Shown: piece by piece, positions 1 through 5,773 of the stretch
How the letters are laid out: each line of letters opens with the position of its first letter
Position numbering within the stretch: the first letter of the stretch is position 1
Origin: JAJPXC01 sp964562375
GTDB taxonomy: Bacteria; Bacteroidota; Bacteroidia; Bacteroidales; Muribaculaceae
Length of the DNA: 7,894 nt
NCBI GenBank assembly: GCA_964562375.1
Contig: CAZLSW010000111.1
Coordinates: 1-7,894, forward strand
Direction: 5' to 3'
Made by a program: the position numbers and the translations under genes
The notes under the pieces: model-generated
Databases searched by the model: none
Seen by the model: only the letters and a program-made list of their open reading frames with translations
Told to the model about the DNA's origin: nothing

Positions 1-15
1 TTTGAGCAGGGTGTG

Positions 16-54
16 AAAAAGAGGGTGCATCATCTTGCTTTATGATACACCCTC
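16..54 (-). terminator. Intrinsic terminator of the mannose-1-phosphate guanylyltransferase gene
   Basis: Arms at 42-54 and 21-33 form a 13-bp stem with an 8-base loop (34-41). In the minus-strand transcript the single non-Watson-Crick position is a tolerable G-U pair, while in a plus-strand transcript it would be a C-A mismatch. Reading leftward, the stem is followed at once by five U residues (20-16). Orientation, stem and U-tract all fit a terminator for the minus-strand gene that stops at 131. On the plus strand the stem is followed only by a weak ATTGTTGTTG run. Confidence 0.85.
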
Positions 55-80
55 ATTGTTGTTGCATTAGCTTGCGATAT

Positions 81-120
81 CGTAATAACGTTATTACGGG
101 ATTACGTTATTACGAGAACG
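81..120. repeat. Degenerate 8-bp-period repeat with an 18-bp palindrome
   Basis: Read on the plus strand, octamers of the form CGnnATTA or close to it begin at 81, 89, 97, 105 and 113. The units at 89-96 and 105-112 are identical, giving the direct repeat ACGTTATTACG at 88-98 and 104-114. The first two units together make a perfect 18-bp palindrome at 81-98. The array lies between the stop codon at 131 and the terminator hairpin, so it would be in the 3' untranslated RNA. No protein-binding role can be assigned from sequence alone. Confidence 0.7.
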
Positions 121-130
121 TTAGAGATGG

Positions 131-1213
131 CTATTGGTAGCGGTCGCCGAAGGCGATCTTGGCGTCGGTCACCATCTGCTTGATGCGCTGCTCCTCGGCC
201 ATGGGGCAAACGAGCAGCACGTCGCCGGCGTCGGCGATGATGTAGTCGTGGAGGCCTGAAACGACGATCAGTTTCTGGCCGTTGACGGCGAAGATGTTGC
301 CCGAGGAGTTGTAGGCCAGCACCGAGCAACGCTGGGTGACGTTGGCGTCGCGGTTCTTGGGGGAGTTGTCGTATAAGGCGCTCCAGGTGCCGAGGTCGTT
401 CCAGCCGAAGTTGACGACCTCGACGTAGACGTTGGAGGCCTTCTCCATGATGGCGTAGTCGACCGAGATGCTCATGCAACCGGGAAAATTTTCGGCGATG
501 AACTTGGCCTCTTTGTCGGTAGCGTAGAGGCCCGCGCCCTTGTCGAACACGGTGGAAACGTCGGTGCACAACTGACGGAAAGCCTCCACCACGGTAGCGG
601 CTTTCCACAGGAAAATGCCTGAGTTCCAGAAGAATTCACCCGAGGCGACGAAGACCTTGGCCAATTCCAGGTCGGGTTTCTCGGTGAAGGTTTTCACCTT
701 GCGTATTCCCGGCTCCACTTGCTCGCCTACCTGGATGTAGCCGTAGCCCGTCTCGGGGCGCGTGGGCTGGATGCCAAGGGTAAGGAGGGCGTCGTGGGTC
801 TCGACAAACTCGAATCCGCGGGTGACGCTGTCCTCAAACTCGCGGTCGCGAGTAATCAGGTGGTCACTCGGGGTGACGATCAACGAAGCCTCGGGGTCGC
901 GGGCGAGCACATGGTAGGCAGCCCAAGCCACGCAGGGGGCGGTGTTGCGGCGCGCCGGCTCCAGGAGGATGTTACCGGCGGGGATGTCGGGGAGCTGCTC
1001 GGCGACCATCGGAGCGTACTGCTCGTTGGTGACTACGATGATGTTTTCGGGGGCGACAAGGGGCAGGATGCGGTCGTAGCTCATCTGCAACAGGGAGCGA
1101 CCGGTGCCAAGGAAGTCGATGAATTGTTTAGGGCGATTGGCGCGGCTGTAAGGCCAGAATCGGGAGCCGATTCCGCCGCACATTATCACACAGTATCTGT
1201 GAGGATTAACCAT
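131..1213 (-). CDS. manC: Mannose-1-phosphate guanylyltransferase
   Basis: This enzyme makes GDP-mannose from mannose 1-phosphate and GTP, the donor for mannose and, after conversion, fucose units of surface glycans; it acts in the cytoplasm. The 360-residue product begins with the nucleotide-binding signature GGIGSRFWPYSRANRPKQF (residues 13-31). EPARRNTAP follows at 85-93, TPSDH at 114-118 (D117, likely metal ligand), FTEKP at 176-180, FFWNSGIF at 194-201 and FGWNDLGTW at 269-277 (D273). The length fits the single-domain form; the phosphomannose isomerase domain of the roughly 480-residue bifunctional enzymes is absent. The ATG at 1211-1213 leaves ten residues before the beta strand leading into the signature, as expected. 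It is transcribed alone: a promoter lies at 1279-1310 and a terminator at 16-54. No other glycan genes are next to it, so the target polysaccharide is unknown. Confidence 0.95.
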   Translation of the reverse strand: MVNPHRYCVIMCGGIGSRFWPYSRANRPKQFIDFLGTGRSLLQMSYDRILPLVAPENIIVVTNEQYAPMVAEQLPDIPAGNILLEPARRNTAPCVAWAAYHVLARDPEASLIVTPSDHLITRDREFEDSVTRGFEFVETHDALLTLGIQPTRPETGYGYIQVGEQVEPGIRKVKTFTEKPDLELAKVFVASGEFFWNSGIFLWKAATVVEAFRQLCTDVSTVFDKGAGLYATDKEAKFIAENFPGCMSISVDYAIMEKASNVYVEVVNFGWNDLGTWSALYDNSPKNRDANVTQRCSVLAYNSSGNIFAVNGQKLIVVSGLHDYIIADAGDVLLVCPMAEEQRIKQMVTDAKIAFGDRYQ

Positions 1214-1278
1214 GATTGGAATTAGTGCTTAAAACGGTTTTACTAAGGTCCTTTCCAGGAGGATGATTTAAGGATTCG

Positions 1279-1310
1279 CTAAGTTACGCAATAAATTTTT
1301 ACCGCGCAAA
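1279..1310 (-). promoter_or_regulatory. Bacteroidota-type promoter for the guanylyltransferase gene
   Basis: On the minus strand TTTG (1310-1307) is followed after exactly 20 bases by TAACTTAG (1286-1279), a 7-of-8 match to the Bacteroidota -7 consensus TAnnTTTG with the usual -33 spacing. Transcription would start near 1272, leaving a leader of about 60 bases. The leader contains a small 5-bp inverted repeat (TAAAA/TTTTA, around 1229-1241) and no obvious Shine-Dalgarno sequence next to the ATG. Confidence 0.6.
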
Positions 1311-1379
1311 CATTTCGGTGAAAATCGACCACAAAATGAGGAAAATTTGTCACATCTCCTATCTTGAGGACTTCGATTG

Positions 1380-1429
1380 CACGAATACACGAGTACACGA
1401 ATACACGAATGCACGAGGTCACACTCGTG
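1380..1429. repeat. Degenerate 8-bp-period repeat, consensus CACGAATA
   Basis: Five successive octamers starting at 1380, 1388, 1396, 1404 and 1412 all begin CACGA. The units at 1380 and 1396 are identical (CACGAATA) and the others differ by one to three bases; the next octamer (1420) is more diverged. The right part overlaps the stop codon (1419-1421) of the HAD phosphatase gene. CACGAG at 1412-1417 can also pair with CTCGTG at 1424-1429, a 6-bp hairpin straddling the stop codon. No U-tract follows it, so termination there is uncertain. Confidence 0.8.
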
Positions 1430-2048
1430 ACGAGATTATCTCCGTGAAGCCGCGCGCTGGGGTGACCAGCTCGGCGTGGTAGCCGCAGGCGCGGGCGGCG
1501 TCGACGTTGGCCTGTGAGTCGTCGAAGAAGAGGGTCTCGGCCGGGTCGATTCCCAGGTGCTCTGCGGCGTAGCGGAAAATCGCTGGGTCGGGCTTCATGC
1601 ATCGGGCCTCAAAGGAGGTGACAATGCCGTCGAAGTAGTCCTCGCGCTCGCGGCCTTCCACTTTGAAGAACCACCGTATCTCGCGGTTCCACATCACGGG
1701 GTTGGTGTTGCTCAGCAGGTATATGCCGTACCCTTGTTCGCGCAACTGGCGCAGGGCCTGCAGGCGCTCCACGGGTATCCCGAGGAGGAACTGGCCGAAA
1801 GCCTCGTCAATTTGCAGGTCGGTGACGCCGGCGGGGAGCAACTTGTGCATCTCGCGGTGGAACCCGTCCACGTCGATCTGGCCGCCCTCGATCGCGGCGA
1901 ACACACCAGCTTGCTTGTACTCGCCCAGAAACTCGTTGGCGTCCTTCATGCCCAGAGCCTCGTAGGCGCGCACGCAGCGGTTGCGGTCGATGTCCATTAT
2001 CACGCCGCCGAGGTCGAAGAGCAGGTTGCGTATCTTATCTTGTGCCAT
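1419..2048 (-). CDS. HAD-family phosphatase, YihX-like (HAD-IA)
   Basis: This 209-residue protein is probably a cytoplasmic sugar-phosphate phosphatase. Motif I is FDLGGVIMDID (residues 11-21) with nucleophile D12; the usual second Asp is replaced by G14, as in E. coli YihX, an alpha-glucose-1-phosphate phosphatase. Motif II is LLSNTNP (111-117, S113), motif III is K152 in MKPDPAIF, and motif IV is FFDD (174-177, D176 and D177). A helical cap occupies roughly residues 22-100. The start was set at the ATG at 2046-2048. An in-frame ATG at 2106-2108 would add 20 residues, but a -7 promoter element (2075-2082) lies between the two and motif I sits at the usual distance from the later start. Overall similarity to YihX is clear from memory, including the SNTN and MKP segments, but the exact substrate cannot be read from sequence. 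The last codons run into the octamer repeat. Confidence 0.88.
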   Translation of the reverse strand: MAQDKIRNLLFDLGGVIMDIDRNRCVRAYEALGMKDANEFLGEYKQAGVFAAIEGGQIDVDGFHREMHKLLPAGVTDLQIDEAFGQFLLGIPVERLQALRQLREQGYGIYLLSNTNPVMWNREIRWFFKVEGREREDYFDGIVTSFEARCMKPDPAIFRYAAEHLGIDPAETLFFDDSQANVDAARACGYHAELVTPARGFTEIISSRV

Positions 2049-2074
2049 TTTTGTTAATTCGGTTAAAAACGTCA

Positions 2075-2082
2075 CAAAGTTA
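2075..2082 (-). promoter_or_regulatory. -7 promoter element for the HAD phosphatase gene
   Basis: The minus strand reads TAACTTTG, a perfect match to the Bacteroidota -7 consensus TAnnTTTG. Transcription would start near 2069 and give a leader of about 20 bases to the ATG at 2048, which supports that start. No convincing TTTG -33 element is found 19-21 bases upstream. Confidence 0.45.
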
Positions 2083-2124
2083 GGCAAAGATTCGGTAGGG
2101 CGAGCCATTTCCCGAAAAATTTAG

Positions 2125-2132
2125 TATATTCG
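2125..2132 (+). promoter_or_regulatory. Weak candidate -7 element for the secreted-protein pair
   Basis: TATATTCG matches TAnnTTTG at 7 of 8 positions and sits in the 91-bp divergent spacer just before the ATG at 2140. It would place the transcript start within a few bases of the start codon, implying a leaderless or nearly leaderless message. No -33 TTTG lies at the right distance, so this is tentative. Confidence 0.25.
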
Positions 2133-2139
2133 CGGTAGA

Positions 2140-2700
2140 ATGAAACATCTGATACCTCTATTCACCGAATTACGCGCAGTGCTGATAATCGCCACCATGA
2201 TTTTTGGGGCTTTTTCCACCGTGGCACAGTCAACGACTGGCTACCGCAGCATTGTGCTTACCCATACGGTTGACAACGAGGTGACACAGGTGAATCTCTC
2301 GGAGGACCTGGAGGTGAAAATCGACGGGACGTTCCTTGTAATCGAGAATGACAGCTACCAAATCAACCTCCCCATCAGCCTTATCGCCGACTGGAGCTAC
2401 TCCACATCGACGGTGGAAGAGACCGAGGAGGAGGAGACCACCAAGCCCGAGGACATACGCGTGGGGGTGGAATCGGTGGAGGATGACACCGTGCCGCCCT
2501 TTGAGATGGGAGCCAACGTGATTAAGTTTCGCGGGCTGCCTGCCGATACGCCCATCGTGGTGACCGATATGGCCGGCAAGCAACTATTTAGCTATCAAGC
2601 GAGTGGATACTGGGAGATGAGCCTCGACGGGTTGCGGTCGGGCCAGGTGTACCTCTTGATTGTAGGTAATCGTGGTTATAAAATATCGGTGAAGCGATGA
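2140..2700 (+). CDS. Secreted protein with C-terminal sorting-domain-like region
   Basis: This 186-residue protein is not assigned to a named family. Residues 1-30 look like a Sec signal peptide: K2, a hydrophobic stretch (about 13-28), and a plausible cut after VAQ. Residues about 35-86 are beta-rich. They are followed by a Ser/Thr/Glu-rich linker (88-105, containing STSTVEETEEEE) and a C-terminal domain of about 65 residues. That domain runs from FRGLP through TDMAGKQL to LRSGQVYLLIVGNRGYKISV. The pattern of Gly-Leu-Pro, then D-x-x-G-K, then L-x-x-G-x-Y-x-L and a final Lys-rich strand resembles type IX secretion C-terminal sorting domains; many Bacteroidales carry such domains, and export by that route is not shown here. 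The TGA stop overlaps the ATG of the CotH gene (ATGA, 2697-2700), which implies translational coupling. It could be a partner or substrate of that protein. Confidence 0.8.
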   Translation: MKHLIPLFTELRAVLIIATMIFGAFSTVAQSTTGYRSIVLTHTVDNEVTQVNLSEDLEVKIDGTFLVIENDSYQINLPISLIADWSYSTSTVEETEEEETTKPEDIRVGVESVEDDTVPPFEMGANVIKFRGLPADTPIVVTDMAGKQLFSYQASGYWEMSLDGLRSGQVYLLIVGNRGYKISVKR

Positions 2701-4457
2701 GGAAGCTTATATATCTGATATTCGCCACGATAGCGATGTCGCTCTTCGCCACCGGCGTAGGGCCTACCCACTTGAACATTTTCCGCAATTTCGGTGGATT
2801 GCTCCAGGCGATTTCGCTGCCGCTGGATTCGCTCGACGCTATCCGTTTCTCCCCCAACATCCCAGTGGATACCGCATTACCCGACCCCGATCCCCCGGTT
2901 GGCCCCGACACCATTCCCCACGACACCATCCCTCCATGGTGGACACCCGACATTCCCGGCGACTCCATCCCTGGCGACTCCATTCCCGGCGACTCTATCC
3001 CCGGCGACTCCATCCCCGATATTGACCTTCCGGGCGATGACGGCACCAGCGATGACGAGGAAGACCACGGCCAAAACGACGATGACGGAGGCAACACCGG
3101 AGGAGGCGACGACCAGAGTGATGACGAAGGCGCTGACGAAGGTGATGACGAAGGTGATGACGAAGGTGGTGAGGATGACGAAGAGCCAGCTGACACAATA
3201 CCGCCGAGCTACGACTCTATCTACGTGTCGTCGGTACAGGGGCGCCTGAAAGTGTGGCCCATCGCACAGGTGGATTCAACCGTGTTCGGAACCAATCTGC
3301 CCACGATCTTCATCGACGTGGAGGATGGCGCCGAAATCACCTCCAAGGTCGAATACCGCAACGCGTCGCTGCGCATGAACGGATACGGCCACTATGACGA
3401 CGTGGCACCAACGGCCGTGTCGATACGCGGCCGAGGCAACTCCACGTGGTACAACTTCCCCAAGAAGCCCTACCGCCTGAAATTCTCCAAGAAAATATCG
3501 CTTTGCGGCCTCTCGAAAGCCAAAAGCTATTGCTTGATAGCCAATTTCATCGACTGCACGCTTGCCCGCAACGCCATTGCCTTTTATATCGCCCAGAAAA
3601 TGGGTATGCCCTACACCAACCATTCCATACCTGTCAACCTTGTGGTCAACGGGGAGCCTCGCGGGTCGTATATGCTCACCGAGAAACCCGGAATCAACGC
3701 CGGGAGTGTCGACCTTGACGAGACGCAGGCCATAATGTGGGAAATCGACCCCAACTACGACGAGGATTACAAATTCTACTCGGAGCATTTCGAGCTTCCC
3801 GTGATGGTGAAAGATCCCGATCTGGCAGAGATCGCCGAAGACCTGGATTCGGTTACCCCCGACTCGCTGCTTCGCTACTGGCAAGCCGACTTCCAGCGAA
3901 TGGAGGACGCTTTGGTGAGCGACACCATCAACAAGTGGGATTACATCGACATGGCCTCGGTGGTCGATTATGTGCTTGTGTACACCGTGTGCGCCAACCT
4001 CGAGCTCCAATATCCCAAGAGCCTCTACCTCTACAAGGAGCATGTCGACAGCCTCTACAAAATGGGGCCCGTGTGGGATTTCGATTGGGCTTTCACGTTC
4101 TACAACGGCCAGGAGTCGTCGATTTACACCCGACGCATGTTCGTCTACGACGAGCCGGGCTCCGATTTCTTCGAGGCGATGGTGAAAACCGACGAGTTCA
4201 TGGAGGCCTACAAGAGTCGCTGGCGCACTTTCCTCACGCAGGTGTGGCCCTCGTTGTTGACTTATCTGGATGAATACGCGGCGCTGGTGAGGGTATCGGC
4301 CTTGGAAAACGGCGAGTTGTGGCCAAAAGGCTCATCGACGAATTTCCCTAACGTTAGCAGCACGGCCACGTTCGATTCCAACGTGCTGGCACTGCGCACG
4401 TGGTTATCCCGCCGCGTGGCGTGGCTCAACTCCCACAGCCACCTAGGCCTATACTAG
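2697..4457 (+). CDS. Secreted CotH-kinase-family protein with acidic repeat linker
   Basis: This 586-residue protein belongs to the CotH family, whose founding member phosphorylates Bacillus spore-coat proteins outside the usual kinase fold. A signal peptide without lipobox covers about residues 1-20. Residues 60-165 are a low-complexity Pro/Asp/Glu/Gly linker with four IPGDS units (86-105) and four DDEG-type units. The CotH domain spans about 200-580. Its hallmarks are IRGRGNSTW (243-251), KKPYRLKF (256-263), LIANFIDCTLARN (280-292), a VNGEPRGSYMLTEK segment ending at K330, and VWDFDWAF (459-466), whose aspartates are the likely DFG-like metal-binding residues. The C-terminus ends in a WL..R..WL pattern typical of family ends, so the protein looks complete. 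The upstream 186-residue gene overlaps the start by four bases. Bacteroidota CotH proteins mostly have no known substrate, so the target is unknown; a carbohydrate or adhesion role cannot be excluded. Confidence 0.9.
   Translation: MRKLIYLIFATIAMSLFATGVGPTHLNIFRNFGGLLQAISLPLDSLDAIRFSPNIPVDTALPDPDPPVGPDTIPHDTIPPWWTPDIPGDSIPGDSIPGDSIPGDSIPDIDLPGDDGTSDDEEDHGQNDDDGGNTGGGDDQSDDEGADEGDDEGDDEGGEDDEEPADTIPPSYDSIYVSSVQGRLKVWPIAQVDSTVFGTNLPTIFIDVEDGAEITSKVEYRNASLRMNGYGHYDDVAPTAVSIRGRGNSTWYNFPKKPYRLKFSKKISLCGLSKAKSYCLIANFIDCTLARNAIAFYIAQKMGMPYTNHSIPVNLVVNGEPRGSYMLTEKPGINAGSVDLDETQAIMWEIDPNYDEDYKFYSEHFELPVMVKDPDLAEIAEDLDSVTPDSLLRYWQADFQRMEDALVSDTINKWDYIDMASVVDYVLVYTVCANLELQYPKSLYLYKEHVDSLYKMGPVWDFDWAFTFYNGQESSIYTRRMFVYDEPGSDFFEAMVKTDEFMEAYKSRWRTFLTQVWPSLLTYLDEYAALVRVSALENGELWPKGSSTNFPNVSSTATFDSNVLALRTWLSRRVAWLNSHSHLGLY
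2952..3011 (+). repeat. Four tandem 15-bp units inside the CotH-family gene
   Basis: Units start at 2952, 2967, 2982 and 2997, each close to ATTCCCGGCGACTCC and each coding Ile-Pro-Gly-Asp-Ser. Differences are nearly all at third codon positions. The array is in frame, so copy number could change without breaking the protein. Confidence 0.9.
3120..3167 (+). repeat. Four tandem 12-bp units coding an acidic stretch
   Basis: Units start at 3120, 3132, 3144 and 3156 and are close to GATGACGAAGGT, coding Asp-Asp-Glu-Gly, with one Ala-Asp-Glu-Gly. The units at 3144 and 3156 are identical. They form part of the longer acidic linker between the signal peptide region and the CotH domain. Confidence 0.88.
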
Positions 4458-4468
4458 CGAAATAAAAT

Positions 4469-4584
4469 TTGACTACGAATCTCACGAATTGAACGAATCG
4501 TCATTCTTGGACAATAAATTGACGCTAACGCATAACAAATGGGAACGAATCCATCCGGATGGATTCGTTCCCATTTGTAGTCAA
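4469..4584. repeat. ACGAAT-rich spacer bounded by 12-bp imperfect inverted repeats
   Basis: TTGACTACGAAT (4469-4480) and ATTTGTAGTCAA (4573-4584) are inverted copies matching at 11 of 12 positions. Between them ACGAAT occurs at 4475, 4484 and 4493 (9-base period), again at 4545, and inverted at 4563-4568. The block fills most of the 143-bp spacer between two convergent genes. It could be a small non-coding repeat element with terminal inverted repeats, or simply terminator-associated DNA. No target-site duplication was recognised and it carries no gene. Confidence 0.45.
4535..4578. terminator. Perfect 44-bp palindrome, likely bidirectional terminator
   Basis: The two 22-base halves are exact reverse complements with no unpaired bases in the DNA; the stem core is GGGAACGAATCCATCC and its complement, flanked by AAAT and ATTT. 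As RNA it would form a stem of about 20 bp with a tight loop on either strand. It lies 77 bases after the CotH-family stop and 22 bases after the lipoprotein stop, between convergent genes, which suits two-way termination. The U-tract is only UUU followed by G on both sides, so efficiency as a classical intrinsic terminator is unsure. Confidence 0.65.
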
Positions 4585-4600
4585 CTATCCGATGTAGAAG

Positions 4601-5242
4601 TTAGTGGCTTAGATTTCGAATCAGGACGTTGATGGCGGCGGTGTCGGCCAGGGCCTGCTGTGTGGTCATGTCCAAGCGCTTCACCTCGGTGACGCGCGCC
4701 CCGGGGATGACGGAGTGGAGCAGGCGCTCGATCGATGGCGCGGAGGTCATTTCGCTGTACTCTTTATAAGTAAACGTGGTGAACCGTGTGTTGAGGCTCA
4801 CGCCGCGACGGTCGAGCAACCAGCCGTCGGCCAAAGGTACGGGCGTTGCGCCGCGCAAGTCGCTGGGAGCCGGGAAGCTAACGACCTGGTCGCCAGCGGC
4901 GTTTACGGTGATGGGGACGTTGTCGGCATAGTCACCGTTGGTGCGGTAGATGAGGGCGCGGGGGATGTAGCTTGCCTCGCCACCCACTACGCGCTCGGGG
5001 GCTTTGGCGGGGACGGCTTCTGGCTGTTCGGCCGACACGGCCGAACTTCCTACTTGAGCCGACACGGCAGAACTTCCTACTTGGGGCTGCTGTTCGGCCG
5101 ACACGGCCGAACTTCCTACTTGAGCCGACACGGCCGAACCTCCTACTTGAGCCGACACGGCCGAATTTCCTGCTTGGTTGGCCTTGGAGGAAGCGCAGGA
5201 GGCCAGGAGGGCGACGGCAAAGAGGGGAATCAGGGTTCGCAT
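4601..5242 (-). CDS. Lipoprotein with N-terminal nine-residue repeats, function unknown
   Basis: This is a 213-residue protein. The signal sequence ends in the lipobox LASC, with C16 the likely lipidated residue. The following residues (Ala-Ser-Ser-Lys) lack the acidic run linked to surface export in Bacteroides, so the protein probably stays on the periplasmic side. Residues 24-73 hold five copies of a unit near SAVSAQVGS, the third followed by a longer spacer with EQQP. This low-complexity arm is probably a flexible tether. The remaining part (about 90-213) has segments such as IPRALIYRTNGDYADNVPI and DGWLLDRRGVSLNTRFTTFTYKEY. I recall similar segments in uncharacterised Bacteroidetes lipoproteins but know no function. 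The ATG at 5240-5242 lies inside the end of the upstream carbonic anhydrase gene (13-bp overlap), so the two are probably translated together. The palindrome 22 bases past the stop likely ends the transcript. Confidence 0.85.
   Translation of the reverse strand: MRTLIPLFAVALLASCASSKANQAGNSAVSAQVGGSAVSAQVGSSAVSAEQQPQVGSSAVSAQVGSSAVSAEQPEAVPAKAPERVVGGEASYIPRALIYRTNGDYADNVPITVNAAGDQVVSFPAPSDLRGATPVPLADGWLLDRRGVSLNTRFTTFTYKEYSEMTSAPSIERLLHSVIPGARVTEVKRLDMTTQQALADTAAINVLIRNLSH
5024..5173 (-). repeat. In-frame tandem repeat, about 27 bp per unit, in the lipoprotein gene
   Basis: Five copies of a unit coding Ser-Ala-Val-Ser-Ala followed by Gln-Val-Gly-Ser occur at residues 27-31, 36-40, 45-49, 58-62 and 67-71 (cores). 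Spacing is 9 residues except for one 13-residue step, where 12 extra bases are inserted. DNA copies are nearly identical, including at third codon positions, which points to recent duplication by slippage or recombination. Confidence 0.9.
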
Positions 5243-5766
5243 GGCTCGTCGGGATTGGTGTACCAGCGTGAGTACATGAGGTAATTTTTGGCGATTTTCA
5301 CATTCATCTCCTTGGCCTTTTCAGGCTCGACCATCTTGATGAATTTGGCGGGAGTGCCGCCCCAGAGCTCGTGGGGACCGATCTTGGTCTTGGATAGCAC
5401 GACGGCGCCGGCAGCCACCATCGCCCCCTCGCCCACAACGGCGTCGTCCATCACCACGGCGCCCATTCCGATGAGCGCGTAGTCGTGAATTTTACAGCCG
5501 TGAAGGGTGACGTTGTGACCGATCGACACGTCGTTGCCGATCTCGATAGTGGATTTTTGGTAGAGGGTGTGGAGGACGGAGCCGTCCTGGATGTTGACGC
5601 GGTCGCCGATTTTAATCCAGTTGACGTCGCCGCGCAGCACGGTGTTGAACCACACCGAGCAGTCGCGGCCGATTACGACGTCGCCGACGATCGTGGCGTT
5701 TTCGGCGAGGAATGTGCCCTCGCCGATTTTGGGGGTGAAGCCCCTGACGGGAATTATAAGAGCCAT
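5230..5766 (-). CDS. Gamma-class carbonic anhydrase family protein
   Basis: This 178-residue protein is a left-handed beta-helix hexapeptide-repeat protein of the gamma carbonic anhydrase/YrdA family, expected to form a cytoplasmic trimer. The helix runs from about residue 10 to 145, with repeats such as IGRDCSVWFNTVLRGD and VVGEGAMVAAGAVV. The three zinc-ligand histidines are present: H66 in GSVLH, and H84 and H89 in IGHNVTLHG with the expected spacing of five. R45 and D47 in LRGD, and Q60 and D61, match conserved positions of the archaeal Cam enzyme. The acidic loop carrying Cam's proton-shuttle glutamate is missing, as in most bacterial members, so activity is uncertain. The C-terminal helix is about residues 150-178. 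The gene lies 124 bases after the aminopeptidase gene and overlaps the lipoprotein gene by 13 bp. Its leader is strongly A-rich (minus strand), which favours initiation in Bacteroidota, and has no Shine-Dalgarno sequence. Confidence 0.92.
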   Translation of the reverse strand: MALIIPVRGFTPKIGEGTFLAENATIVGDVVIGRDCSVWFNTVLRGDVNWIKIGDRVNIQDGSVLHTLYQKSTIEIGNDVSIGHNVTLHGCKIHDYALIGMGAVVMDDAVVGEGAMVAAGAVVLSKTKIGPHELWGGTPAKFIKMVEPEKAKEMNVKIAKNYLMYSRWYTNPDEPCEP

Positions 5767-5773
5767 GGGATGG

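Noticed and set aside
719..1225. Plus-strand open frame of 168 codons
   Set aside because: It is antisense to the guanylyltransferase nucleotide-binding region, whose motifs are unmistakable on the minus strand.
2049..2108. 20-residue N-terminal extension of the HAD phosphatase from the ATG at 2108
   Set aside because: A consensus -7 element lies between the two ATGs, and the YihX-like core begins properly from the ATG at 2048.
2588..3196. Minus-strand open frame of 202 codons, Ser/Pro-rich
   Set aside because: It is the antisense image of the acidic repeat linker of the CotH-family gene; its Ser/Pro richness is the complement of Asp/Glu/Gly codons, and it has no recognisable domain.
3276..4043. 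Minus-strand open frame of 255 codons
   Set aside because: It lies wholly antisense to the conserved CotH domain, which has clear family motifs on the plus strand; the frame is open only because of GC-rich codon bias.
5024..5173. Possible short CRISPR-like array
   Set aside because: The repeats are in-frame coding units with almost no unique spacer between them, and there are no cas genes.
4715..5284. Plus-strand open frame with repeated RHGRTSYL units
   Set aside because: It is antisense to the lipoprotein gene and its repeats mirror the SAVSAQVGS units. The minus-strand frame has a signal peptide and lipobox and fits the operon.
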